NCBI GenBank assembly: GCA_031395645.1
Contig: JANNJM010000008.1
Span: forward strand, 23,806 to 87,805
DNA length: 64,000 nucleotides
DNA from: SHZI01 sp031395645
Lineage (GTDB): Bacteria; Pseudomonadota; Gammaproteobacteria; Steroidobacterales; GCA-2729495
Direction of reading: 5' to 3'
Program-made: the position numbers and the translations under genes
The notes under the pieces: generated by a model
The model's database searches: none
What the model saw: only the letters and a program-made list of their open reading frames with translations
What the model was told of the DNA's origin: nothing
Shown: piece by piece, positions 8,473 to 17,178 of the stretch
How the letters are laid out: each line of letters begins with the position of its first letter
Position numbering within the stretch: position 1 is the stretch's first letter

Positions 8473-10050
8473 CTATCTACTGCGACGAGACGCCTTCGAT
8501 CGAATGGCGTTCGCAAGGCTCGCGATACGCGACTTCGACAGGCCCGATCCCCCCTTGGACGGAACCATCAACCTCTCGCGAATGGCATTCAGCTCTGGAA
8601 GTTTCACCGGACGGGAGGCCACTTCGGCACTAATGATAGCCGCCGCTGCGAACTCAGTCTTGGCAGCAGCCTCTTCTTGGGCAAGGTGCCATAGCGCTAA
8701 ACTCCGAATTCGGGCATTCCGTAGAGCCTCAGGGTGCTGGATCGCCTTGTCATAGAGCCCTCGCCCGGCACTGTGGTCGCCGGACCGAAACTTTAGTAGA
8801 CCTTGGAGTGCAAACACCGCAACAGTCTCCGCGCCGGTGTCCGCTTTTAGTTCGAGGATCTTCTGGTACGCCAGGTCGAGGTTGCCTTGATAAATCAAGC
8901 CCACGATCAGATTATTGAGCAGGGAGAAATTGGTCGGCTCCGCGGTTAGTCCTCGTTTGGCAAACTCAATAACCGTAGATGCATCCTGAAGCGCGACACC
9001 AGCCGTGAATGAGCCCATAATCATTGAACGCACAGAAGTGGGTTCAAGCTCTGCCCATGACCAGCACTCGGAGATCACGTCGCTCCACGATTCTGCCCCG
9101 CGGGCCTTGAGGGCCCGCGCCTCTGATGCCTCAAGGCCCGACAAACTAGCTGAGGGAACTACCAGCCCTTCGGTATGACCCGACGCCCACTGCGCCTGCG
9201 CTACAGCGTTCTCCGTTGGGTCGATGAGAGATTGTTGAAACATCTTTCGGGCGGACCGACCACTACCGTCCTTCATCAACATTGTGGCAAGGGCGCCCTG
9301 AAGCTCCGATTCGCTGCGTGGATGCCAATCCCCTGTGGAAACTCGTCTCCTCGCCATTGTCGCCGTACGAGAGCGCCGGTTCAGGATCTGAGCAAACGAG
9401 ATTTCGGCAGCCATAAGCCACGGATCATTTTGAGTGGCGCTACTACGCTGCAAGTGGGCCAGTGCCTGCTCTTTGTCGTCGGCGTGGAGAAAGAATCGAC
9501 TTCCCGACCTGAGTACAAATCGATCGTTCGGCGAAATTGCTAGTGCATTAGTGATGGCCCGCTCTGCCGGTGCGAGCTGCCCCAGAACGGTATATAGCCG
9601 CGCCAGATCTACCCATGCAAACGCATCCCTGGGAAAGCGCCGCAGACGTGATCTGAGCGAGCTGATATTGGAGTAAACGACCTTCGGGTCGAGCCGGCCG
9701 GGCGAAAGGGCCGGCCTGGGTGCCGCCTTTTCCTGTGCCTGCCCCAGAACAGTCAGTGCCATCTCTTTCACCAAAGGCATCGCGCCGTTTCTGGACTGGA
9801 GAAGAAACTTGGCCGCGTCCATGGTTTCGGATTGGCGCCCCACCACTACCGACGTAGCGACGAGTTCCGCAGCAACTTCGATCGATGGTCTAGATCGCCA
9901 TTCCGCCAGTCGCTCATCAAACTCCGGACCCGAACGACGCCTTGTGCTCGCGCCGCGGTGCCAAACGAGCTCGCCGCTCTTGATGGCTTCATTGGATTGC
10001 CGCCACCGCGGCACGAGGTGTCGGTCGTTGTCTGGTACTGACGCACTCAT
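8473..10050 (-). CDS. TPR-repeat protein in the kinase-cyclase operon
   Basis: A 525-residue, mostly helical soluble protein with no signal peptide or membrane segment. Tetratricopeptide-like repeats are visible around residues 155-215 (DAFAWVDLARLYTVLGQLAPAE and the following helix pair) and again around 385-480 (for example NLIVGLIYQGNLDLAYQKI). The C-terminus is Arg/Lys/Ser-rich. TPR proteins serve as protein-binding scaffolds. Here the gene overlaps the upstream kinase stop (ATGA), so the two are made together, and it sits 35 bases before cyclase B. The likely role is to pass a signal from the kinase, or from a phage component, to the cyclases; this rests on position only. Confidence 0.75.
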   Translation of the reverse strand: MSASVPDNDRHLVPRWRQSNEAIKSGELVWHRGASTRRRSGPEFDERLAEWRSRPSIEVAAELVATSVVVGRQSETMDAAKFLLQSRNGAMPLVKEMALTVLGQAQEKAAPRPALSPGRLDPKVVYSNISSLRSRLRRFPRDAFAWVDLARLYTVLGQLAPAERAITNALAISPNDRFVLRSGSRFFLHADDKEQALAHLQRSSATQNDPWLMAAEISFAQILNRRSRTATMARRRVSTGDWHPRSESELQGALATMLMKDGSGRSARKMFQQSLIDPTENAVAQAQWASGHTEGLVVPSASLSGLEASEARALKARGAESWSDVISECWSWAELEPTSVRSMIMGSFTAGVALQDASTVIEFAKRGLTAEPTNFSLLNNLIVGLIYQGNLDLAYQKILELKADTGAETVAVFALQGLLKFRSGDHSAGRGLYDKAIQHPEALRNARIRSLALWHLAQEEAAAKTEFAAAAIISAEVASRPVKLPELNAIRERLMVPSKGGSGLSKSRIASLANAIRSKASRRSR

Positions 10051-11216
10051 CGACGAGCTCGTCGTGCATATATGTCGGCCCTAGTTGCGAGGCGATCGAA
10101 TATCGAAACGTAGCGCTCAAGATCAAAAATGTTCCCGCGACTAGTTTGGGTCGCCCGGGTGATGGGGTGTCCACGACGCGAAATATCCGGATCGCACAAC
10201 TGAGTAATGCAGAGTACCAACTCGGGACCATAGTCGGCCTCCCGGGGAAGGTGAGCAGTGATCTTCGCTAACGCAGTCGAATACGCCGCACGCACTTGCG
10301 GCAGGACTGCTCCGTATGTACCCACCCACGTCCCAGGATGTGCCGACGGATCAAGCTCAGATATCACAAGTGCTGTCATGTGCACGCCGGTGAGTAGAAA
10401 TGTGGCAAGGCTGCCCAAGAGGTAAGAGTCGCACCCGAAACGCCGGACGCCGAAGTCCGGATCCGTCTGTCCATATAGCAGCTCGAGGGGGGCGTACGCC
10501 GGATCTCCGGCCACTGAGAAGTCATCGTGGGGAGCGAGCCGACCGCGAATCGAGGACCTCCCGAAGTCACTAATCTTGAACTCATCACCAGGGAACTGTA
10601 AGACGTTAGACGGCTTTATGTCCTGGTGGGCAACTTGCTCACGGTGGAGTTGCCTCAGGCCGTTTGCCGCCCTGTGCAGCGCCCGAAGCGCGAGCTCAAC
10701 TGGCAAACGGCGGGATGGTACCGCCATGCGTCGGAGGCTGTTCTCCGCCAGTTCGAGAATGAGGTATTGGACAACGTCATCCGGTGTATCGCCGACGAGA
10801 GTGCGGCCGTCCGCTATCGCTGTTACCACGCACGATAGGCGCTTTCCGATTTCCAGCACGTCGCGCTCGAGGTTAAAAGCTTCTGTCAGCCGCTGGAGCG
10901 CCCGCGCGGGATCCGGATCCAGCATCGCGCTCGAAAAATCGATTGCTTTGAGGAAATGTCGTCGTCCGTCTGGCGCGGTTACAATATAGCCAGCAGAGAA
11001 GTTTCCGCCGGTGTCATCATCATGGTTGGGCAGGCTCTCAACGACGCGCCAGCCGCCATCGAGAGTCATTCCACCTAGTCGTTCACGTGGCCGCAGCAAT
11101 GGAATCTCCTTGGTAATAACGTCCCACGCGGGAGCTGCAATGGCGCACCGCGGAAGGCCTTCACTTCGCCCCCGCGTCCGACTGATGTCGTTGTCTGGGA
11201 TGCATGGACGTTGCAC
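10047..11216 (-). CDS. Hanks-type serine/threonine protein kinase
   Basis: A 389-residue protein with one kinase domain (about 52-370) and no transmembrane segment. Key residues are present: the ATP-binding Lys90 in HFLKAID, the catalytic loop HQDIKPSN (Asp199, Lys201, Asn204), and DFG at 217-219. A possible APE-like motif reads APLE. The HRD arginine is replaced by Gln, which can mean the enzyme does not need activation-loop phosphorylation. The GTG at 11216 is the first start; ATG at residue 50 (MTLDGGWRV) would also leave a complete domain. It is the first gene of the five-gene operon ending in the PycTM effector. Eukaryote-like kinases occur in several anti-phage systems as sensors or effectors; here it may phosphorylate the TPR protein or a cyclase. 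Confidence 0.82.
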   Translation of the reverse strand: MQRPCIPDNDISRTRGRSEGLPRCAIAAPAWDVITKEIPLLRPRERLGGMTLDGGWRVVESLPNHDDDTGGNFSAGYIVTAPDGRRHFLKAIDFSSAMLDPDPARALQRLTEAFNLERDVLEIGKRLSCVVTAIADGRTLVGDTPDDVVQYLILELAENSLRRMAVPSRRLPVELALRALHRAANGLRQLHREQVAHQDIKPSNVLQFPGDEFKISDFGRSSIRGRLAPHDDFSVAGDPAYAPLELLYGQTDPDFGVRRFGCDSYLLGSLATFLLTGVHMTALVISELDPSAHPGTWVGTYGAVLPQVRAAYSTALAKITAHLPREADYGPELVLCITQLCDPDISRRGHPITRATQTSRGNIFDLERYVSIFDRLATRADIYARRARR

Positions 11217-11910
11217 CGATCCCCTGTACGGGCGAAAACCCTTGCCGCAATTGGTTTTCCGACTGCAAGTTTAACATTCGACTTCGAACAGTCACGTTTT
11301 CGCCTCCCCAGACAGCGCGGCGCGGCCCTCATCCGTGGTCGTACGTGCATGCCGCTAGGTACTCGCCGCGTTAGCAATCTGCAAGGGTCACGGCAAAGCC
11401 CCCGTTCACAGCTCGTCGGGTGAGCAGCATCGTGTCGCACCGGGAGGTTTCAAGGGGGGGCTCTTTTTGCCTGAGAGGGTAGAAGGTCCTGTTGCCGCTT
11501 CTCGCATTACGTGGCTGACCTTGAGAGCCGCTCGCGGATCGCGCGGCGGATGCCCAGGTCCGCCGCCCGATCCGGGCTTAGGCCAACTCGCTGGCCGGCC
11601 GCTTCGGCGGGCGGCCCGTATTCGTGTGGCTGGACTTTCCGAGTCTGCTGACTTCGCGGAAAAATTCCCCGTTACGGAATTTTTGCTGATTCGCGCGGCA
11701 TCTGCCGCGCCAAATCAAAGCACGAGACGCGCGGGGGGAAGGGGAGCGGTGGGCTTGCCGAGAAGTTTCAGACTAGCACGCCGTTCTCGCCGTCAAGGGC
11801 TGCGCGACCTGGCGGTCGCTGGCGTCCTGCGGCCGTCTCCGACCCCTGACCGCTTGCGCTGCGCCGTGCCCCTCCGGTCGCGGGCAATCCCGCCCGCACA
11901 GGAGACTTCC
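11217..11910. other. Intergenic control region between kinase operon and radC remnant
   Basis: No gene is supported here. On the side of the leftward kinase operon, a 9-bp inverted repeat (GGCGAAAAC at 11231-11239, GTTTTCGCC at 11296-11304) brackets an AT-richer segment that could hold the promoter. Toward radC there are two adjacent hairpins: AAAAATTCC/GGAATTTTT around 11660-11684, and GCGCGGCA/TGCCGCGC at 11693-11710 with a two-base loop. The first resembles a bidirectional terminator. Together they could also be part of a processing or regulatory site of the element. Confidence 0.5.
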
Positions 11911-12421
11911 ATGAGCGACATCCATCAAATCAACAAGGGCTCAGAGCCGGAACTGGCCATCCGGGACGACAACGGGGCGTGGCGACCTGCCACGGCCCCA
12001 GAGATTCTTTCAGCCGCCCGGCGGGCGCTGCGGGTTCGGCGGGGGACGGCGTTCACGTCACCGGCCGTCACCGGGGACTTTCTGCGCCTGAAGCTGGGAA
12101 CGCTGGAGCACGAAGTGTTCGCGGTGGTCTTCCTGGACAACCGGCACCGCCTGATCGAGTACCGGGAGCTGTTCCGGGGCACGATCGATAACACCACGGT
12201 GTACCCGCGGGAGGTGGCCAAGGAGGCCCTGGCGCTGAACGCAGCAGCCCGTCATCCTGGCGCACAACCACCCGTCCGGGGTGGCGGAACCGAGTGAAGC
12301 AGACCGGCTGATCACCCGGCGGGTCCGGGACGCACTCGAGCTGCTCGACGTGCGGCTCCTCGATCACCTGGTCGTGGGCGGCGAGGACGTGGTGTCACTG
12401 GCCTCTCGCGGGTTGCTGTAA
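11911..12421 (+). pseudogene. radC: RadC-like JAB/MPN domain protein, frameshifted
   Basis: The translation runs MSDIHQINKG and shows the RadC/DUF2466 pattern (HEVFAVVFLDNRHRLIEYRELFRGTI at about 63-88, then VYPREVAKEALALNAAA). There the frame breaks: three C bases at 12248-12250 where the family pattern needs two. One base over, the sequence resumes with VILAHNHPSG, the metal-binding JAMM histidines and serine, and ends LLDHLVVGG...LASRGLL. The intact protein would be about 170 residues. RadC-like proteins of this size are common cargo on integrative elements. A real mutation and a sequence error are both possible. A ribosome site (AGGAG) precedes the ATG. Confidence 0.85.
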
Positions 12422-12433
12422 CTCAGGGAGACA

Positions 12434-12470
12434 GGGCGCTCCGCCGACTAGGGCGGGGCGCCCTTCCTTT
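12434..12470 (+). terminator. Rho-independent terminator after radC
   Basis: A 12-bp GC-rich hairpin, GGGCGCTCCGCC pairing with GGCGGGGCGCCC (one G-T pair) around a six-base loop, is followed by TTCCTTT. It starts 13 bases after the radC stop. Confidence 0.8.
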
Positions 12471-12632
12471 ATGGTCCCGTCAAACCTTATGTCAAACCAC
12501 GAATCTGGTGTCTTTATAGAGGTTTGATCCTCAGCCTGCCTTTCTCGGCAATGTCATCCGATTCTGTCGGTCGTCGTGTTGGTTCGGCGTCGCGATGCTC
12601 GGGGACCCACCCCCGATGCAGGATCACGCGCC

Positions 12633-13404
12633 ATGACAAGCTCCTTCAGCGATCCCCAGTGGCAGGCCACGGCCGCCTATCTGTACACGCTCTCACTGCC
12701 GCCGCCGGCACTGGCCTGGGAATACCTGCGGCGGAACGCCCAGTACCGGGATGACTGGGGCGGCCGCCGGTTGTCCACGGTCGTCGGACCGCTCTGGGGC
12801 TTGCACTGACCTGGTGAACCCGGACCACGACGCTCGCGAGGCCCGACCCCAGTGGTGCACGGCCACGACGCCCCTCGACATCGTGCCGGCGCCGACCGGG
12901 TCGGCGTTTAGTTTGTGGCGCTTGCCGGGCGCCAAGAGCCTCGCGGTAAACGCCCGGCAGGATCTGGTGCTGGCAGCGGCAACGCGGGGCGGCGTGCTGA
13001 ACTTGACCGTGAATGCCGGGCTGTTGCTGGGCGATGCCTATGCTTTCCTGGTGCCGTCGCTGACCGAACCGGACGACGCGGCGCACGCGATGACCCGCGT
13101 GCGCTCCGCCATGCAGGGTTCCGCGGCTCTATTGCCTGCGCGCGCGCCCTCACGGGTCGGCCGAGCGGCGCTCGTCACATCGCGTGCACGTGCGGTCACA
13201 CAGCAGCAGTGGCACAGGCTACCCAGCACCGTGGCATGCGTTCGGCGAGCCGATTCGCCGGATCGCTTGCGACCCTACGCTCCAGCAGCGAACAGGCCGT
13301 GCCCCAACGCGCTCTGCCGCCGGCGGCAGTATCTCGGCCGGGCCAACGGGGGCGGGTCTTGCCTTAATTCTTGCCTTAATTTCGACCGGGGCGCGTCAAG
13401 GTAG
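12633..13404 (+). pseudogene. DUF6499/DUF2285 regulator, frameshifted and decayed
   Basis: The first frame (12633-12809) gives an N-terminal DUF6499-type segment: AAYLYTLSLPPPALAWEYLRRN and then RDDWGGRR. It stops at a TGA after WGLH. A second frame, open through this point, continues with DLVNPDHDAREARPQW and a DUF2285 core, FSLWRLPGAKSLAVNARQDLVLAAA, to about 13110. A one-base shift near 12800 therefore splits the gene. The C-terminal half of the DUF2285 domain is not recognisable after about 13130, and the open frame to 13404 looks like noise. Proteins of this type are DNA-binding regulators that sit near the transfer genes of many integrative conjugative elements. Loss of this gene could affect control of transfer. 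Confidence 0.75.
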
Positions 13405-13540
13405 TTGTCGCTCGATTGCACGAGATGACGCCAGCCCGGGGTCCGCGGCGTGTCGGGGAACTGGCGACTCGGCTGGCGCCAGCGAGGCCGGCACGGGCGC
13501 CAACGGGACGTCACCGTGCCTTAATTCGTCCCTTAGTTCG
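13358..13540 (+). repeat. Two tandem pairs of a 12-mer CTTGCCTTAATT-like repeat
   Basis: CTTGCCTTAATT occurs twice back to back at 13358-13381. A diverged tandem pair, TGCCTTAATTCG then TCCCTTAGTTCG, lies at 13517-13540. The motif is AT-rich inside strongly GC-rich DNA. Spacing and direct orientation recall iterons or regulator sites. It lies between the regulator remnant and the relaxase gene. Confidence 0.5.
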
Positions 13541-13653
13541 GGCGCGAACCGGCCGTGCGGCGGGATACGCGCACGCGGCAGTACCGGCCAGTCTTGGGTC
13601 GGTGGCGGGAGCCAGAAATTGCACCTGAGCTTGCAGAAGCGACGGACGGGAAG

Positions 13654-14010
13654 CTAATGCGCGGCTGCGCACGCGGACGCCGTCAACCCGCTGCCACTCA
13701 GTGCCTCGCTGTGCATCAACCAGAACGCGGTGGAGGCGTTGCTGCGGATCGCTTGCAGGTTTACGGACGGCTTGCCGACCGCCTTTCCTTCGGGGCGCCG
13801 AGGCTTCAGGAGCAGCGTCTCGAACATTGCCAGCCACTGCTGAATCGTCGTCCCGTGAGCCAGTACGCGTCGCAAGATGCCTGCTTGCTCAGCCCGTTGC
13901 ACAACCACGCTTCGAGGTGTGCCGAACAGAATACCTGACGGGGTTTGCACTCGAACCGCTGCCCCTAGCCAACCGCTGTCGCGTACATCCCGTTCGCGAT
14001 CTCGCCACAC
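13654..14010 (-). CDS. Hypothetical small protein, doubtful
   Basis: A possible 118-residue protein. Its C-terminal half (QQWLAMFETLLLKP and then SVNLQAIRSNASTAFW) reads like a genuine helical domain with normal residue mix, whereas the opposite frames are Arg/Ala-rich shadows. I recognise no family. The start is uncertain. The rest of 13405-14299 shows no gene I can support apart from the 12-mer repeats. Confidence 0.25.
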   Translation of the reverse strand: MWRDRERDVRDSGWLGAAVRVQTPSGILFGTPRSVVVQRAEQAGILRRVLAHGTTIQQWLAMFETLLLKPRRPEGKAVGKPSVNLQAIRSNASTAFWLMHSEALSGSGLTASACAAAH

Positions 14011-14299
14011 CCGTCAAGGACGCCCTGGCAGTGAACAAGTGGCGCGCATTTCTACCGGACCGACAGTGTGCAGGGACCGAACGCTTTTGGAGCGACGAGA
14101 AAAATGATGAGGAGCGGGCGGAGAGCAAGATAAAAGGCGGCGACTCACGTCGCGCCAGGTTCTTAGGTCTGCACATCGGTTGGCGCGGCACGCGCCAAAC
14201 GGCTCGCGCTGCCGCGCCATCTTGGAATTGTGAATGCTCGCCGTTACTTATGACGTGCCGCGTGCGCTGGCCTGCGACTGACCACCCTGGAGCCGCGTC

Positions 14300-16267
14300 G
14301 TGAGCGAGCGCGACGACGACCGATTTCGTCCGCGAGTAGGGCGGTTACGGGCTCGCGGCACCGGCGCCTCCAGTCGCTTTGTGAATCGCGTGCTGAAGGC
14401 CGCGACCAAGGCGGGGCCGCTGGGTCGCGCGAGTACTCTGGACGCCTCGCCGCCCCACGGCGCCAAGTTTGGACGGGGCGTGGTGGCGGCGCGGTTGGCC
14501 GCTGCTCGGCAGGGGCCGCGCAGCCGGCGTGTGACGGTCAAGATCCGCCTGGTCAAAGTAGGTGTGAGCGGCCGGCCTGCGCTGCAGGCCCACCTGCGGT
14601 ACATCGAGCGGGCGGGAGTCTCGCCGGAGGGCGCCCGGGGCCAAGCCTACGCGGCGGCCACGAACAGTGCCGACACCGACGCGTTTGCCGATCGCTGCGT
14701 GGGCGACCGGCATCAGTTCCGGTGCATCGTCGCCCCGGAGGAGGCGACCGCCCTCGGTGATCTCAAGACCTACACCCGCGGGCTGCTCGGTCGCGTCGAG
14801 CAGGACCTGGCGACGCGACTGGACTGGGTGGCCGTGGATCACTGGGACACGGACAACCCGCACACGCACGTCGTGATCCGGGGCAAGGACCAGGCCGGCC
14901 GGGACCTGATCATTGCCCGCGACTACATCAGCCACGGAATGCGCGCCCGCGCTTCGGAATTGGCCACCGAGTGGCTCGGGCCGCGCTCCGACCGAGAGAT
15001 CCGGGCGGGGCTGGACCGGGAGGTCACCGCCGACCGGTGGACCGGTCTCGATCGCACGCTGCAGGGTCTGGCCACGGACGGCCGCGTGGATCTCCGCCGG
15101 ATCGCGGGCGAGACGCCGGATCCGGTTCGTCGATACCTGCTGGTCGGGCGGCTGCAAAGGCTCATTGCGCTGAAGGTGGCTCGGCAGACCGAGCCGGGTG
15201 CCTGGCGGCTGGAGCCGCATGCCGAGCAGACGCTGCGCGCGCTCGGCGAACGCGGGGATATCGTGCGCACGATGCAGCGAGCGGTCGGCCAGGGACGGAC
15301 GACCTACGCGGTCTTCGACCCGGCCACTGCCACGCAAGCAGTGACCGGTCGAATTGCCGCCCGGGGTCTGGCCGATGAGCACCACGACCACCCCTACCTG
15401 ATCGTCGACGGCGTCGACGGGCGGGCGCACTACGTGCGGCTGCCGGGAACGCTCGATGGCAACGAGCTTCCGCTGGGCGGCATCGTGTCGGTGAGGGTGC
15501 GAACCGGCGTGCGGGCCGCGGACCGGGCGGTTGCCGTCCTCGCCCGGGACGGGATTTACCGGCCGGTCGAGCACCTAGCGCTGGCCAGCGCGAACCGTCG
15601 TTCGGGTCAGGATCCGGCGGAGTTCGTGGCGGCGCACGTGCGGCGGCTGGAGGCGCTCCGGCGGGCCGGTATTGGCGAGCGTCTCGCCGATGGCAACTGG
15701 CGCGTGCCACCGGACCTCGCGGTGCAGGGCGCGCGCTTTGACCAGCGGGGCGGGGGACGGGTCGCGGTAGCGCTAGAGTCGGCTCTGCCCGTGGAGCGTC
15801 AGGTTCGAGTCATTGGCGCCACGTGGTTGGACCGCGAGTTGATCGACGGTCGTGGTGGGTTTGCGGTGGGAGGCTTTGGCGGCGAGGTGCGGCAGGCGTT
15901 GGCAGCGCGGGCGGACTTCCTGGTGCAGCAGCAGCTCGCGGAACGCCGCGGCCCTCGTTTGCTCGTCCCCCGCGATCTCCTCACGACGTTGCGCGAGCGT
16001 GAGTTGGCCGGTGTCGCGGCAACGGTGGCGACTCAGACCGGGCGGTCCTACCGGCCGCTACGCGATGGCGGCAAAGCCAGCGGCATCTACCGACAGCGGC
16101 TGCAGCTGGCCAGTGGGCAGTTTGCGGTGCTCGATGACGGTCAGGGCTTTTCGTTGGTGCCCTGGCGGCCGGTGCTCGTGTTCCGCGTGGGGCAATCCGT
16201 CAGTGCCGTGGTGCGCGGCGATCACGTCTCGTGGCACGTCGGCGGTTCGCCAAACCTGTCCCGATGA
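14300..16267 (+). CDS. Relaxase/mobilization nuclease (VirD2-like, DUF3363)
   Basis: A 655-residue relaxase, the enzyme expected to nick the transfer origin and pilot the DNA strand into the mating channel. The N-terminus is Arg-rich. A candidate nucleophile Tyr lies in LRYIERAG (about residue 101). The metal-binding triad motif is clear at about 179-191: DHWDTDNPHTHVV. The stretch that follows, RDYISHGMRARASELATEWLG, is typical of the DUF3363 relaxases of trb-type elements. The C-terminal 400 residues form the DUF3363 region with many Arg residues. The GTG start is the first in frame. It stands alone, 11.7 kb from the TraG/Trb operon, separated by cargo genes. Confidence 0.92.
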   Translation: MSERDDDRFRPRVGRLRARGTGASSRFVNRVLKAATKAGPLGRASTLDASPPHGAKFGRGVVAARLAAARQGPRSRRVTVKIRLVKVGVSGRPALQAHLRYIERAGVSPEGARGQAYAAATNSADTDAFADRCVGDRHQFRCIVAPEEATALGDLKTYTRGLLGRVEQDLATRLDWVAVDHWDTDNPHTHVVIRGKDQAGRDLIIARDYISHGMRARASELATEWLGPRSDREIRAGLDREVTADRWTGLDRTLQGLATDGRVDLRRIAGETPDPVRRYLLVGRLQRLIALKVARQTEPGAWRLEPHAEQTLRALGERGDIVRTMQRAVGQGRTTYAVFDPATATQAVTGRIAARGLADEHHDHPYLIVDGVDGRAHYVRLPGTLDGNELPLGGIVSVRVRTGVRAADRAVAVLARDGIYRPVEHLALASANRRSGQDPAEFVAAHVRRLEALRRAGIGERLADGNWRVPPDLAVQGARFDQRGGGRVAVALESALPVERQVRVIGATWLDRELIDGRGGFAVGGFGGEVRQALAARADFLVQQQLAERRGPRLLVPRDLLTTLRERELAGVAATVATQTGRSYRPLRDGGKASGIYRQRLQLASGQFAVLDDGQGFSLVPWRPVLVFRVGQSVSAVVRGDHVSWHVGGSPNLSR

Positions 16268-16441
16268 GTGGTGGCCAGGGAGCGCGTGGTCAGCGATCCG
16301 GCGATTGCGCTGTCCAGCACTCGGTTCAGAGCGTTCGAGCCACTGGACGTGAAACGCATTCGCCACTTGAGGTAGGGGAATCGCCGCCGGAACGAGTGTG
16401 CTACCCGGGCGCTATCGAGTCATCAGTCTCGATCATTTTGG

Positions 16442-16819
16442 CTACGGCTTCGTTCCCGGGGTCGAGTCCGGTTGCCAATTGCCCTTGGCGTGCTCGCAGC
16501 CTTCCGCGGCAGCGGCTTTAGACATCTTGTAGTAGTACTGAGTTACTCCTCGCACGACGCATGCACCGACAGTGCCACTTGCTGGGCAGTCGCCATCGGC
16601 GAACTTGGTCTCGCTCACGCCAGGACTCATCGCCCATTCATCACAACTCTTCGCCGAGGCCGGCATTCTGCAAGCGGCATACCACTGCCGAGCTCCCGGC
16701 GACAACTTCTTGTACATGCAGTGGCCGTCGGCGTTTGCCATGGAAGGAATCGCAATACCAACGGCGACCAGAGCGGCCGCGCACAGGACTGCTCGGAGAC
16801 TGACTGAGAGTTGCGGCAT
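16442..16819 (-). CDS. Small Cys-containing secreted protein
   Basis: A 125-residue protein with a clear signal peptide (hydrophobic stretch LRAVLCAAALVAVGIAI, likely cleavage after ANA). The mature part is short and has seven or so cysteines, which suggests disulphides in the periplasm. A good AGGAG ribosome site precedes the ATG at 16819, so I prefer this start over an upstream in-frame extension. I recognise no family. The 16820-17178 gap upstream holds nothing I can name. Confidence 0.6.
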   Translation of the reverse strand: MPQLSVSLRAVLCAAALVAVGIAIPSMANADGHCMYKKLSPGARQWYAACRMPASAKSCDEWAMSPGVSETKFADGDCPASGTVGACVVRGVTQYYYKMSKAAAAEGCEHAKGNWQPDSTPGTKP

Positions 16820-17178
16820 GACTGGCTCCTCGAAATGATGGGAGATGTTGACGAACAATGGCCGCGTCACCCTTCGTGGTTCGCAACCTCGGGGCCGCGA
16901 TGGAGCACTGGCCGTCCGCGCCTGCCGCTGCACGGGCGGGTTTGTGGCAACCCCGCGTCGATCAAGACACTGACAGCTGATACTCAGCCGAACATAGTCG
17001 GAGGGTGAGACCGGTGTCAACCCTCCCGGCGTCGTAGCCCTCCAGGGTAACGCGGACTCTCCTTGTGTCGGCGCGTCACTGACGCTCAGGCCAGTGCCGT
17101 GCACATGGCGATCATTGTTGCTGGAGCAGAAGTCCGCTCCGGGATGAAAATTTCGTTAAGGAATCTCAGTTGCACCCC

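Noticed and set aside
13184..13657. A 157-codon rightward frame downstream of the broken regulator
   Set aside because: Ser/Gly/Arg-rich low-complexity translation with no ribosome site; it includes the 12-mer repeats, so it looks non-coding.
15795..15815. GGTTCGAGTC resembling a tRNA T arm
   Set aside because: It lies inside the relaxase coding sequence with no other tRNA parts.
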